A DNA stretch of 64,000 nt from Carnegiea gigantea (GCA_029747015.1 JAKOGI010000364.1:1-64000), one strand, 5' to 3'; shown: positions 1 through 11,130, numbered from the stretch's first letter. The notes: generated by a model from the letters alone, not told the origin. Translations and numbers: made by a program.

Positions 1-345
1 ATATATACACGCACACACACACGTACACATATATAAATGGTTTTACTACTAAAATAGAAACATATATATTGACGCTATTAAAATATTTGCACAACTAACT
101 TCAACGAATTTCAACCAACTTCAAAAAAAAAAAAAAAAACCATTTCATCCCATCATTTAAGAAAATATACCAACTTGTTTCAATTTCAACCCGCTCTAAT
201 CCACTGCAACAAAAAAAATGCCAAGTTCAATGCGCTTTCTAAAAAAATATACGAACTTTTTTCAACTTTAACCCGATTCAATAAAAAAAGTACCAATTTC
301 AACTAATTTAAACCAACTTCATCTATTTTTTGACTTATATCTCCC
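1..345. repeat. AT-rich low-complexity flank with CAAC/TTCAA-rich remnant
   Basis: The first 60 bases are a short CA/TA dinucleotide tract. From about 85 to 345 the sequence repeats loose CAACTTCAA / TTCAACC words separated by A runs. The same word pattern fills the MITE-like element at 16047-16274, so this is probably a decayed relative. No terminal repeats or target duplication can be seen here. Confidence 0.4.
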
Positions 346-627
346 CAAGGAAAAGAAAATATCCTGAAATCCTAGTTGTATTTGGAGTTGACTTGTCTAA
401 GCTTTTGCTTGGAAACAAGATCCTTGTTCCTCAACATTCTTTTTCTCAAAAAAGTTTTTCTTGCTCCCCACGCCTTCCCATTTCTTAGATAGCATGCGCG
501 CGGCAAGAGAGCCGGGCAAGCTCGCCTTCACTATTCCACTTCCACCAGCCCTGCTGAGCATCACTTACCTCAACCCCGAATTAATCCACGCCCTCAAACG
601 CTTGAGAAATCTCAACCCGATCAGAAA

Positions 628-1194
628 ATGAAGATGGAAGGACGCCCACGTGGTACGGTCCTCACCTTCACTGTTTTACCATGTCCCCTAAACCCGAGAC
701 CCGCAGCCAGGAGCCTGAACAAGCTGGACTCACCCCCGGTCGCCGGAATATTCGCGAAGGTTCCAGCAAAGCCCACCAACCACTCAAAATTCACTGGAAA
801 GTGCAAACGGGTCGGGTGCTCCGATTGCCATACCAACAACCCGGTTGGAAAATCCAAAAACAAATGTAAAGGAACCCAAAAGAGCCGGTCTTCTGACGCA
901 GCCTTGAATTACAAGCTCATCGCTTGGCGGGTCATGTCGGGTCGGCATCTCGGGTCGAGTAAATTGCCCGTCAGTTCCAAATGTTCTGCGTCCCGGATCT
1001 TGGATGAGTTGGCTGCCCAGGATCCATTTGATCACGATGATGATGTTGATGGTGATCTTGATGATTATTATAGTGATGGGTATGATGTTGATAATTATGA
1101 AAAACTAGTACTTGAACATGTTGATGGTGATGATCATGATGATCATGATGAAGGTTATGATGAGGCTATTGACGAAGAGAGAATGAATTTGTGA
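628..1194 (+). CDS. Plant-specific small acidic protein, truncated paralogue (copy 1)
   Basis: Intronless ORF of 188 codons, a paralogue of the gene at 13817-14473. The first ~140 residues align closely and share the start MK(M/R)EGRP, the block NKLDSPPVAGIFAKV, the block KPTNHSKFTGKC and a Cys/His cluster (C-x5-C-x2-C-H). An Asp-rich tail follows. I recall this N-terminal pattern from small, uncharacterised plant proteins; no biochemical role is known to me. The ORF stops after residues DEERMNL and lacks the C-terminal VWDP...EGWSLVV block of copy 2. Upstream, the 5' leader still resembles copy 2 but there is no TATAAA at the matching place (about 480-540). It is probably a decaying duplicate or a shortened protein. 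The start is chosen because the ATG context matches copy 2. Confidence 0.7.
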   Translation: MKMEGRPRGTVLTFTVLPCPLNPRPAARSLNKLDSPPVAGIFAKVPAKPTNHSKFTGKCKRVGCSDCHTNNPVGKSKNKCKGTQKSRSSDAALNYKLIAWRVMSGRHLGSSKLPVSSKCSASRILDELAAQDPFDHDDDVDGDLDDYYSDGYDVDNYEKLVLEHVDGDDHDDHDEGYDEAIDEERMNL

Positions 1195-1445
1195 GAGGTT
1201 GGACTAGCCCTGCAACATGCAAACTGCCATCCAACCACAGGCAACGTAAGTTACGTAACCTATAGCCTATGAACTTACAAAATGACCTTCTAAAACAAAT
1301 GTCCCACGACATGAATCAACTCACCAGCGAAATTAAGGGTGTACTATAACTTGAGAACTGCCTCAGGGATTCAAAGAGCACGTATGGATCATAATTCATA
1401 AGAGTGTATCAGATGTCAAATTTAATTTTGTGTTTCTCATTCGCT

Positions 1446-1692
<247 letters not shown>

Positions 1693-1694
1693 AG

Positions 1695-2177
1695 AGTATT
1701 GACTCTTATGCTTCTCCTATGTGATTAAAAAGAAAAGATGTATGATTATATATATTCTATTTTATTGTTGTATTCTGCTTTTCTTTAATAAACTAGTGGT
1801 AGACTTTTATCTAGGTTGTGACTGCAAGAAAGGCAATTTTTTTTCTCTCTCATTCACCATGATATATTTACGCATTTCTAAAAGATCAATCAAATTGAGA
1901 CAAGTAAATTAAATAAGAATTTTCTGATTTTCCAGTACCAAAATTTATCTTATGCTGTTAATTTGAACTTAATTCAAATATATACTTGGATATATTCATT
2001 TGAGCTCGTCTACTCCAAGCATGAATTGAACCTTGGCCATTGCTAGATTTGAATGAATAAGTTATACGGCACTAAATCATCGTTCAAGATATGCAAATAT
2101 TACCATAAGTCTCCACAATCCAAAGCTGAAGAAATCTAGTACTATCCCAGACATGAGAATAAATAAAATATCAGTTG
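1695..2177. other. AT-rich spacer
   Basis: No convincing ORF, repeat boundary or RNA gene seen. The stretch near 2100-2177 may belong to the retroelement fragment that follows but cannot be translated convincingly. Confidence 0.5.
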
Positions 2178-2496
2178 GCTGCCCATGCTTTTTGTTACTT
2201 TCGTTGAAAAGCTATTTGGTGTTGTCAAGATCATAAAGTTTGACAATGCTTTGGAGTTCAAGAACAGTTTAGCATTAGAATTTTACAAATGTAAAGGAAT
2301 TATACATCAGACTTCTCGTGTGAATGTTCCTTGACAAAAAGGGGTTGTGGAAAGGAAAGATCAACATTTGTTATAAGTTATAAGAGCTCTTATGCTTCAA
2401 TCTAGGATGTTTAATAAATGCCGGAATGAAGCACTTCTAGCATCTCTATATTTGATAAATAGGGTGCCAACTGCAGTGTTAGATGTTAGTTAAAAA
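2178..2496 (+). pseudogene. Copia integrase core fragment, broken
   Basis: Plus-strand translation gives the Ty1/copia integrase core: a VKIIKFDNALEF segment (second catalytic Asp), GIIHQTS, a GVVERK segment with the catalytic Glu, and LINRVPTAVLD. In-frame stops interrupt it around the Pro-Gln-Gln-Asn region and again after ERK. No gag, reverse transcriptase or matching LTR follows on this strand. The fragment ends abruptly at a primer-site-like sequence belonging to an element of opposite orientation, so this is a chimeric junction. Confidence 0.75.
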
Positions 2497-2498
2497 AT

Positions 2499-3174
2499 GC
2501 TCTGATAACACTTGTTAGAGATAAAATAAGCAATTAATTTAGCAAAAACAAATAGGATGATGAAGAAAATCGAGAATAATAAAGCAAGATCAAACTAAAA
2601 TCAGGAAGACAAGATTTAACATGGAAAATTCAAATTGAAAAACTCACAGGTAATGAACATTACGACTCCACTACATGAGAAAAACTACAATGAAAGATCT
2701 TACCAATACAAGAGATCAAACCAAAGACAGATTACAAAACAATCTCCAATAGGTCAAAAGCACAAACGAGATGCAGAAGAGAGAAGAGATCTTCACGAAA
2801 TCAATTGTATGAATGGATTGTAATTTCTCAAAACTCTCACCAAGAAGACCTCATAAAGCCAAACTCTTCTCAACCTCAACTAAAATAATGGGTAGACTGC
2901 CCATAAGGGGCACTCAAATCAGCCACACCAAGCTATTTTGGATAAATAGTACTTATAGTAAAGCTCAAACAACCTTACGAAGATCTCAACCATAGGATCA
3001 TGCTTGGGACTCGAAGCACAAACCTAAAAAGATTTCAACCACATGATCTTGCCTTGGATTCCAATCATCAACTTTCCAAAAAGGAAAAGATCTTCAACCC
3101 AAATAAGAAAATAAAATAATTTCCATAAATCACCAAAGCAATTTGGAAAATACACCCAACAAACTCCACCTTGG
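2499..3174 (-). mobile_element. Copia LTR flanked by PBS-like and PPT-like sites
   Basis: Read on the minus strand: a purine tract resembling CCAAGGTGGAG (3162-3174), then an LTR-like block of about 650 bp starting TGTTGGG and ending CTAACA (3161 down to 2513), then TGTTATCAGAGC (2510-2499), a two-base variant of the tRNA-iMet primer site TGGTATCAGAGC. An LTR with a PPT on one side and a PBS on the other means internal sequence lay on both sides, as in tandem or recombined elements. Boundaries are by eye. Confidence 0.45.
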
Positions 3175-3189
3175 ACCACATTCCATAAA

Positions 3190-3319
3190 GGTATGCTATG
3201 AACTCCGAAGGGCAATGAAGTCGTTCTGTGGAAGAATGGACATCATCATATCTCTTCGATAAACTGAAGCTGATATTACCATCAAACTTCTCAACATTGG
3301 AATTTTTGACAATAGCCAT
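3190..3319 (-). pseudogene. Copia gag N-terminal fragment
   Basis: From the ATG at 3319 the minus strand reads MAIVKNSNVEKFDGNISFSL and then about 20 related residues. This resembles the start of Copia Gag polyproteins (xxVEKFDGxxFSxWK). The frame then runs straight into the PPT-like tract at 3174, so almost all of gag-pol is missing. A degenerate primer site (TTGTTATCAAGAGC) lies just upstream near 3358-3372. Confidence 0.5.
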
Positions 3320-3639
3320 CCTGTAAACCAAACCTATGATAAACCAGGATTTGAGTCTAGCTCTTGATAACAACAGAATCTGCATCTGACTTAGGATATC
3401 AATTAATATATGAAGTTATCCTATAATTGATCTTGAGTTCACTGTTTAGATTTAGTAATCAACAAGAACCGTCAATCATACTTTAAAAGTTAAAACGAAT
3501 ATCATACCCATACTCTACATGGACTTATGTTATATATTTGTCCAAAATTTGTATGTGAACGGAAAATGTTTAATAGTTTTGACAATCACAATTTAACTTT
3601 GTAAAACTCATCATATTCAATCACTCTAAAATTAATATA
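3320..3639. other. AT-rich spacer
   Basis: Apart from the degenerate PBS-like site near 3358-3372, nothing recognisable was seen. Confidence 0.4.
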
Positions 3640-4297
3640 TTAACTGAATACAATTTTGGTCAAATAGGTGCCCAAACTTTCAACTTGGTAAACTTTAGGT
3701 GCCTCAACTTTGTTAACATATAATAAAGTGCTTGACACTTGTCTACAGGTAACTTGTTCTTTTCAACTTATCATAAATATCCAAAGTTATCAACACAAAT
3801 CAACATTGATTAGGAATCATTAACATTGATTAACACTCAGTCATATTTTCTACTTACAATTTTAACCGTGATCAACACTCGTTAGCATTCATCAATACTG
3901 ACCACTAATAAGTTACTTATAATAAATTGAAAAAAACATGCCCAAGTACATATCTTTTGTGAAAAACTCATTTTTAAATCTAGAAAATGATGTTAATATT
4001 ATCTCTTATGGAAACAAGTCCAGACATTAATAGTATACACATTTGACCCAAAAAAAATTTAAAAATATAAACTCTTTGAAAAACCATTTAAAAAATAATT
4101 TTTTTTTGTTTTAAAAAAACGACGTTTTCTTCAAAAGCACCATAGTCGATCATTATTGTGGTCTCTCTTCCCTTTTCCCTCGCCTCCCCCTCGCTTGCCG
4201 CCAGCACAGGTTGTTGTCTGTTGCTAACCCATGGTTGTCAGCAGCATCCTTTACATTCCGATGTTTCTGTGCCAACGTATGGCGGTGGTCTTTTAGG

Positions 4298-4607
4298 GCC
4301 TGATTGTTTTCAACATTTTGCACCTGCTCTCTACTCCAATCTGCTCAAATCTGCTCCAAGTTCAATCTACTCAAACCTACTAACTACTAGTTAAACTTAC
4401 TTCAACCTACTCAAACATACTAATTGTTAGTCAAACATGCTCCAACCAATTTCAATCCATTCACAAACCTGGTTTCAAACGGCTCTATTCTGCTAACTGT
4501 TAGTCAAACATGCTCCTATCTAGTAATCGTTAGTCAAATCTACTCCAAACTGCTTAAACCTGCGTCAATCTACTCCAAGCTACTAATCACTCCTCCAAAA
4601 ATCTATG
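4298..4607. mobile_element. MITE-like insertion in the left fold-back arm
   Basis: The left arm loses its match to the right arm between CTTTTAG (4291-4297) and about 4608, while the right arm is continuous. The extra sequence starts GGGCCTGATTGTTTTC after TTA, as in PIF/Harbinger Tourist-like MITEs, and is filled with repeated CTACTCCAA / TACTAACTGTTAGTCAAA words. The right terminus is degraded. It is related in style to the elements at 16047 and 31290. Confidence 0.5.
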
Positions 4608-4611
4608 GGTA

Positions 4612-4880
4612 GGTTTTTAGGACCTTGAATTTTCAATTATAGGTCAATTCACGATAGTAGTTCTTAATGAGATTTTCTTGCATAATCATGAGTAAATTTT
4701 TAGGTTCATGAATTTAATATCAAATTCAACGTCAATTCATGATAGTATGCAGTTCTTGATGAGATTTACTTGCACAACAATTTATCACATCCCAAAATTA
4801 ATGATTATGCAAGTGAATTTCATCAAGAACTACTACCATGAGTTGACCTTCAACTTAAAATTTCACAAAAACTTAACAAT
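4612..4880. repeat. Three-copy repeat at the fold-back turn
   Basis: A ~75-bp block containing GGTCAATTCA...AGTTCTTGATGAGATTTACTTGCA occurs twice in direct orientation (about 4612-4685 and 4690-4777) and once inverted (about 4803-4880). The second direct copy pairs with the inverted one to make the stem next to the loop. Confidence 0.6.
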
Positions 4881-5335
4881 AGAACTAAAAGACCACCACA
4901 TATATGGTAGGACAGGAAACGGCGACAACTTGGTAACTGGGAGATGTTGCGGCAACCTAGGTTGGCGGCAGGAGGGACGAAGGGGAGGGGTGAGGGCAGA
5001 GGAAACACAAATGTGATCGACTATGGAAAAGGCCTTTTTTTAAATTTTTTCGTGGCAAAAAATAACCATTTCTAATGTTTAAAGTTTTTCTTTTTGGTTG
5101 AAGGTTTTTAATTTTGTATGACGTATAAGATTAATCTTGGTTTTTTTTTTGGGGGGGTTGCCATGAGACAATGTTAATATTCGATTTAAAAGTACGTCTT
5201 CCCTAAAAGGTATGCACCTGTATTACTTGTTAAACATCTCAGGCAGTTGGCTTGTATCATATATACATAAAGTTGAGGCGCCTAAAGTTTATAAATTAAA
5301 AGTTTAAACATCTATTTGAGGAAAGGTATCATCTA

Positions 5336-6338
5336 ATGAGTGATCTAAGCATCAACTTACCCCTAGATCACTCAATTCTAAGCACAACTAGAACTATTCC
5401 CCTTGTGATGCAAGGATTGAGTTAGATAATATGTCAACTTTTAAAATTATAAAATAATTCATGAACAATATTAATTTCATCATTTAGATTTATTTTATTA
5501 GTTGAATAATCTTTGCATTTGTTGAACTTTTTAGGTTTACGCATGTGTTATATTTTTGTATATACAAGTAAATGTTTATTAATCACATTACCAAGAAGCT
5601 GATTAAGGACAGGACGAAAGATTTTGTGAAGTATATAAAGAAAAATTTAAAAAGTGATGTACGCACGTAAAATACACAAAATAAATCAAAGTACTAATTA
5701 ATATGCTAACCAATAAAGTTATGATACTTGACAAAAATATATAAACTCACTCAATTTTATATATAGTTAATTATATAGATTTATAATTACGTATCCAAGT
5801 TTTAATTGAATAAAAAATAGAAGATGAAGAGGTTGGCAGATGAGCATAAAGAACTAAAGATCAAAAAAGAAAATTTTATTTCAGGGAACAAAGCATAAAT
5901 AGAATGAATTTATAACCAATGGTATTAAGAAATTTCGGGAGAGCACATTGAGTCACTCAAAAATATATCTAGTTGCAACTTTCCGACATTCTTGATTTGT
6001 TTTTTTAATTAAAAAAAATATAAGTCATTTCATGTTTTTGCTCACCTAAACCTTAAAATAACAAGTGTACCTCGAATCAGTGTACCCAAGATTTCTGATA
6101 AGGTTTGAACTCATATTTTCCTTTCTTGAAGTAGATCTCATATTCATACCAATTATACGGTAATTCTGAGATTACGATCCTTGAAATGTAGTCTCAAAGA
6201 CGTATGCCCATAATTTTTTAAATCTCTGAAACCTGTATGTTTTCACCAATTGTCATGTCTTAGAAAAAAATCATGTTCCTCAAAGGCAGCTTAGATTGTA
6301 CTTCTTAGAGTAAAATTCACTATAAGCCCCTATTATAC
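5336..6338. other. AT-rich spacer
   Basis: About 1 kb between the fold-back element and the Copia 3' LTR. No ORF, tRNA or repeat terminus could be supported. Confidence 0.5.
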
Positions 6339-6587
6339 TGCTGAAATTGAAAATTCGGGTTAGAGATTTTGAGGTCAAATGCCTAATGCTGCCCACAACT
6401 TTCATGGATTATTGCAAGATTAATATAGACATCCCTAATGCTCTATGGCTTGATCAACAAGATACAAGCGTTTAGAAAAGAATATAACACAAACTCTATC
6501 TAAAAGATTGCCTAGTCACTATTAAATACAAATTTCCTAATGTAATACAATTTCCCTTTTCCTAATAGAATACAAATTCCTTTAACA
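6339..6587 (-). repeat. C1 3' LTR
   Basis: 249-bp terminal repeat matching 11253-11492. Shared core includes TTATTGCAAGATTAATATA and ACATCCCTAATGCTCTATGG. Confidence 0.93.
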
Positions 6588-6602
6588 CTCCCATTCAAGT
6601 TG
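6588..6602 (-). promoter_or_regulatory. C1 polypurine tract
   Basis: On the minus strand TTGAATGGGAG lies directly before the LTR start TGTTAAAGG, the expected place for second-strand priming. Confidence 0.7.
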
Positions 6603-7250
6603 GCGCATACAGATTGACCGTGCCCAACTTGCTATGGAGATATTGAAATTGTTTCGTCCCAAGGGCCTTGGTGAAGATGTATGTGGGTTGGATGTTGAAG
6701 GCAATATAAGAAAGTGCCAAATCACCAGAATGAAGACGTTCTTGAACAAAATGACAGTCGATCTCAATGTGTTTCGTGCACTTATGGAAAACTAGATTGT
6801 TAGCAATATGAAGTGTTGTTTGACTATCGCAAAACAGGTGCATAGGACATTGGTGAAAGACACCAACAATGGCGAGCAGAGATGTTAACCATACTAACTC
6901 ACTTGTAGTTGCCCCTAGGGAACGATAGTCGGCCCCAGCAAATGAGTAGGAAACAGTCGCTTGCTTCTTGGTTGTCTAGGAAATTGGAGAACGGCCAAGT
7001 GTCATCAAATATCTAGTCAACGAACGTCGTGTCAAGGGACATGCGCCCCAGTCAGAGGCACAATAACCAACCAGACTTAGGTCACCTTGAGCCCGAAGCT
7101 AAACATGACAATTTGGCGTCCCTTTTATATAACGAAGGACTCTATATGCAGCATTCATGTGTTCTTCTTGTGGAGCTTGCATAAACTTGAAGAGTACGTG
7201 AACTGCATGACATAGGTATGGGCGAGTAATAGTGAGGTAAACCAGGTGCC
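6595..7250 (-). pseudogene. C1 RNase H region
   Basis: The minus-strand segment ending at 6595 contains LFCDSQTTLHIANN and TKHIEIDCHFVQERL, the C-terminal half of Copia RNase H with the catalytic Asp of CDSQ retained. Upstream parts (6850-7250) are only recognisable in pieces because of stops and frameshifts. It ends next to the polypurine tract, as usual for Copia. Confidence 0.8.
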
Positions 7251-8140
7251 CTACAAGACGCTGATATCACCCTGCATCCACCAAAGAAGGCCTACTAGCC
7301 AAAGCAAGTTTGTGATTTTCCTCCATGGGAAAGTCACTAGGTTTAGCACCCAAAAGGCTGCATTCGTTGACAATTTCAAAGGCGTATTTGCGTTGGCTGA
7401 GAAATAAACCGTTTGGATCATGCGCAATGCAACCTCTATCCCAAGAAAATATTTCAAAGGGCAAAGGTCTTTGATGCTAAAACATGCATGCAAATAATCT
7501 TTGAATTCGCGATATGCGGAACTGTCATTACCGGCAAGTACAATGTCATCAACATACACTAGTAGGGCGAGAAATATATCTACTTTCCTGTAAGTGAATG
7601 GCGAATAATCCGCATATAAATGAACAAAGCCATACTCGCGCAATATCGAGAACAATTTTACAAACCACTATCGTGATGCTTGACGGAGCCCATATTTTAT
7701 TTTTAGAGCTAACATACCTTAATAGAACTACTGCAAGTCAATCCAGGTGGCAAAGCCATGAAAACTTCTTCCTCTAAATCTCCATGAAGGAATGCACTGT
7801 TGACATCCATCTGATGCAACTCACATCCCTTAGAAACGGCCACTGAAAGAAAGCAACGTCCACTGGTCATCTTAGATATGGGCGTGAATGTTTCATTATA
7901 ATCAAGATCTTCTACTTGATGATCACCCCGGATGACAAGGCGAGCCCTTAACCGCTGAATAGACCCATCAGAATTATATTTCACACGATACATCCACTTG
8001 CAATGAATCAGCTTCTTTCCTACGAGCAAGTCCTCAAGTGTCCAAGTGTTATTCTTCTCCAGGGCTTGAATCTTTTCCCCCACGGCTGCCCACCAATGGG
8101 GTTCCTTGATGTCTTCATGATAGTGTCGAGGCTCTGTCAC
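7251..8140 (-). pseudogene. C1 reverse transcriptase (RVT_2), broken
   Basis: 8140-7709 encodes the N-terminal half: EKNNTWTLEDL, CKWMYRVKYNSDGSI, RLVIRGDHQVEDLDYNETFTP and LHQMDVNSAFLHGDLEEEV, all Copia RVT_2 landmarks. The frame is lost near 7709. The second half resumes at 7655 with EYGFVHLYADYSPFTYRK and the catalytic YVDD box (7545-7556), then shifts frame again near the LGIE motif. It has the order and content of an autonomous element but cannot be translated through. Confidence 0.88.
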
Positions 8141-8996
8141 TTTGGCTATAGGAGCTAGAAAGTTTTGCTTCGAAATGGAAAAATTTACACAAGTAATGTA
8201 ATTTGCTATAGGATAAGGCGTACCTGAGGATTTGTCTTGAAGCTGGTGAGCAATCGAGAGGGGGTCTTCGATTGAGTGTTGTAGAACACATAATTATCAA
8301 GGTGAGTAGGTGGCTTCTGAGCTCGAGTAGTGCGGGAAGTACTTGGTCCCGTAACTGAACTAGGCTGTGATGATGAATGCAGCGGGCTGGATTCCCCATG
8401 ATGAGCTTGACCAGACCCGTGTGATGTTGGGTTAGAATCTAGAGGCTGAGCTTGGTTCTGTTAGGCCTCTGCTGCATTCGAGTCTTGGCCCACATGGCTT
8501 GTGGGTGTCACTGGGCTTGGGCTGCCGCTAGGTGCTATGGATGTACTATCTGTGGGCTCAGTCACGTTTGGGCCGAGGCCTGTACTCCTTCGGGGCTAAG
8601 TCCTCCCCCTTTCTGTGGAGATGGGATTCACTGGGCCGTGAGATGAGACTTCATCTAGGCCTAGATCCAGACTCCCCTGGCCTACAAGGGAGGTGAGCTG
8701 GTGACCTCAATGCCTAAGAGTTCCAAGCCCATGTCCGTTTCAGTTGGGCCAAAATTGGGAGGATCATTGAACCACAAAGGCGCATCCGACTGCAGTGTGG
8801 GGTTGGTATCATCCATTGCTTGCACCGTTCCCTTAGCGAAAGGAAAGACGTTTTCTTAGAACACCACATCCCTACTAATAAATGTTTCCCGTGTCTCCAA
8901 GTCACACACTTTCCATCCCGTCTTACCAAAAGGGTATCCAATAAACACGCATTTTTTCCTTCTTGGAGCAAATTTATCCTTGGTTCTTGGGTTATT
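8141..8996 (-). pseudogene. C1 linker between integrase and reverse transcriptase
   Basis: Variable Copia linker region, rich in Ser/Pro/His on the minus strand and broken by stops. No domain can be named. It belongs to the element by position between integrase (ends ~8997) and RVT_2 (starts ~8140). Confidence 0.6.
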
Positions 8997-9717
8997 TCAG
9001 GCAAAACATAAGGTACCAAAAACATGCAGCTCATCATATGGTGGCTTGCAGTGAAAAAGAATTTCATAAGGTGTCTTGCCTTTGAGTAACTTGGAAGGGG
9101 TTCGATTTATGAGGTAGGCTGCTGTGAGGGCACATTCACTCCAAAATTGGATAGGCAAGTTTGCTTGGAACCTAAATGCTCTTGCCACGTTTAAAATGTG
9201 ATGATGCTTACATGCAACCCACCCATTTTGGTGGGGCGTGTCAATACAACTACTTTCACGTAAAATTCTATGCTCACAATATAACTCTTGCATAGGTCCG
9301 GAAGTAAATTCACTTCCGTTGTCACTCCTAAGAACCTTGACAACTTTGTCAAATTGGTTTTTAACCATAATTATGAGACCTTTTAGGAGTTTAATTGCCT
9401 CTGTTCTATCCTTCATCAAATATACCCAGGTGATCTGGCTTGCATCATCCACAATACTTAAAATAGTGTGCACCGCAAGATGACGGAACTGTATATGGAC
9501 CCTAAATATCACAGTGAATTAAATCAAACACACCTTTTGCACTATTGTTGCTAAGAAGAAATTTATTTCGGGTTTGTTTCACACACAAACATATCTTACA
9601 AAATTCATCTTTATCCTTATGCAAGCCAAAAGATACACCTAAATGATTAGAAAGCAAAGAAAGTACGTCACGTGATGGATGCCCAAGACGGTTGTGCCAC
9701 AAACATCTTGTATTCAC
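8997..9717 (-). pseudogene. C1 GAG-pre-integrase and integrase core, catalytic Glu replaced
   Basis: 9717-9502 carries the zinc-binding pre-integrase segment (LWHNRLGHPSRDVLSLL ... CKICLCVKQTR). 9512-8997 carries the core: IVDDAS (first Asp), VLRSDNGSEF (second Asp), TPHQNGWVACKHHHIL, and LINRTPSKLLKGKTPYEIL. Copia integrases normally read NGxVERKH here. Exactly 35 residues after the second Asp this copy has Ala (codon GCA) instead of Glu, so the D-D-35-E triad is lost. The neighbouring Arg-to-Trp and Arg-to-Cys changes are CpG-type C-to-T. Confidence 0.9.
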
Positions 9718-9849
9718 CGCACTAGCTTGATTGGACGATGACTTCTTGTAATAGTAAACCCCTTCTCTTTGCTCACCCGCTCTAATCAGAGTTCTCGAAG
9801 TGTGGCCTGCATCACACAGAAATCACCAAGTATGTTACTAAGCAATTTG

Positions 9850-10100
9850 ATTTTTTGCACAACTTAGAAATAGATACAAGGTTACAATTTAATTTTGGCA
9901 CATATAAAAGATTTTACAATTCCAATCTTTGCCCCAAGGCCACCGAGCCTTGTTTGCTAGCCATGGTATACGTCCTGTTTGGGAGCCCAATTGTCACTGG
10001 TGGTATTTTTGTAATCTTATTCAACAAAGTGACATCACCGACCATATGAGTCGAGGCACCGCTGTCGAGCATCCAACACATATTACTTGAAAGTTCCTCA
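9850..10100 (-). pseudogene. C1 aspartic protease region
   Basis: The minus strand around 10080-10020 reads CWMLDSGASTHMVGD. The active-site DSGA codons are at 10055-10066 and intact. The downstream part is interrupted by stops before the pre-integrase segment. Confidence 0.75.
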
Positions 10101-10105
10101 TAACC

Positions 10106-11130
10106 TCACGCAGACCTATCAATCAGACTGAGCAGACACTGAACCTGGTTAGCATTGAGCCCAGGTATGCTTACTTGGCCGGTCTCCCTGACTGCTCCAC
10201 TTGGCCCAGCTGTTGTAGTCGCTGAAGTTGGGCTATTTTCCTGCTGCAGTGTGGGCCGCCTCTCTTGTTGGGCCGCCTCTGCGTTTGCCACTAAAGCGTC
10301 CTCTTTGGCCCATGTTTCATCCAGCTCAGACTCCTCCCCCGTGTCCACAAGACCCCCAACCCGGGGTATATCCTATGACTTCATAGCATTTTTCTTCTTC
10401 GTGGCCATAACGACCACATATCTTGCAAGCACCCTTCTTGGCCATATCATTTTGTTCTTTGACCGCAAATGCCAGCCTTGTTTCGCCTCGGTTGTCTCGT
10501 GCAATCATAATCTTTCTATGATTTTCTTCTTGTTGGGTTATATTAAAAATTTATTCAAGAGGAGGCAAAGGGTCAAGGGCCAAAATTTGACTCCTAATAG
10601 TCGAGTACAAATCATCGTTCAACCCCACCAAAAATTGATGGATTTTATCTACTTCATACATTGCTATTATTTTGCTTGCTGCTCCACACTTGCATCCACT
10701 AAAAGTGCACACAAGAATTTTTACAAGGTTTGATAGTCGTTCCATAAGTGCACCAATTTTGAGTAAAAATCACCCACATCCATGTCACCTTGCTTAGTAT
10801 TTGCAATATTTGTTTTCAATTGGTGAATTTTTGGCGTATTTGCCATAGCTTCTCTTTTTCATGTCATCCCACATGAACTTGGCCGTATCTGAGTAGGCTA
10901 CTCTCATGTGCAATTTTGGGTCGATTATGTTTAACAACCATGAACAAAGCATAGAATTGACCATGTCCCATGCGTCCGTTTCGGAAAAACCTTTACCTTC
11001 CTTCGGTGTTGGCCTTGTCAAGCTTCCATCTATAAAGCATAGCTTGTTTTTGGCCTTCAACGCCATTCTTACTGCTCATCCCCATAGGTCATAGTTTTTA
11101 CCATTGAATATCACCACCGTTATCATCACA
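10106..11130 (-). pseudogene. C1 gag with intact CCHC zinc knuckle, frames broken
   Basis: Pieces in order on the minus strand: a start-like VVIFNGKNYDLWG followed by a stop near 11075; GSLTRPTPKEG ... NIIDPKLHMRVAYSDTAKFMWDDMKKR (11066-10794); VDKIHQFLVGLNDDLYSTIRSQILALDPLP (10745-10551); and CKICGRYGHEEEKC (10427-10386), a complete C-x2-C-x4-H-x4-C knuckle. A Gly/His/Gln-rich segment follows to 10106. At least three frame breaks separate the pieces. Confidence 0.85.

Larger units (their letters stand above)
3640..5335. mobile_element. Fold-back element with very long inverted arms
   Basis: The left part (about 3655-4298 and 4608-4777) is the reverse complement of the right part (about 4803-5330) over most of its length. 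Paired landmarks from outside inward: CAAATAG at 3661 with CTATTTG at 5322; AACTTTAGGTGCCTCAACTTT near 3700 with its complement near 5270; TTTTAAATC near 3973 with 5187; CCATAGTCGATCA at 4140-4153 with 5014-5026; TTGCCGCCA near 4196 with 4957; GGTGGTCTTTTAG at 4285-4297 with 4890-4902; the loop-proximal AGTTCTTGATGA pair. The turn is about 25 bases (4778-4802). No transposase is present. Such arms are typical of Foldback or long-TIR MULE derivatives; the family is not certain. Confidence 0.75.

Noticed and set aside
4158..4394. 78-codon plus-strand frame in the fold-back arm
   Set aside because: Spans the arm and the MITE boundary, and the sequence is duplicated in inverted form on the other arm; no coding evidence.
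10155..10733. 192-codon plus-strand frame
   Set aside because: Antisense of the C1 gag region, whose minus-strand translation has the zinc knuckle and Gag motifs.
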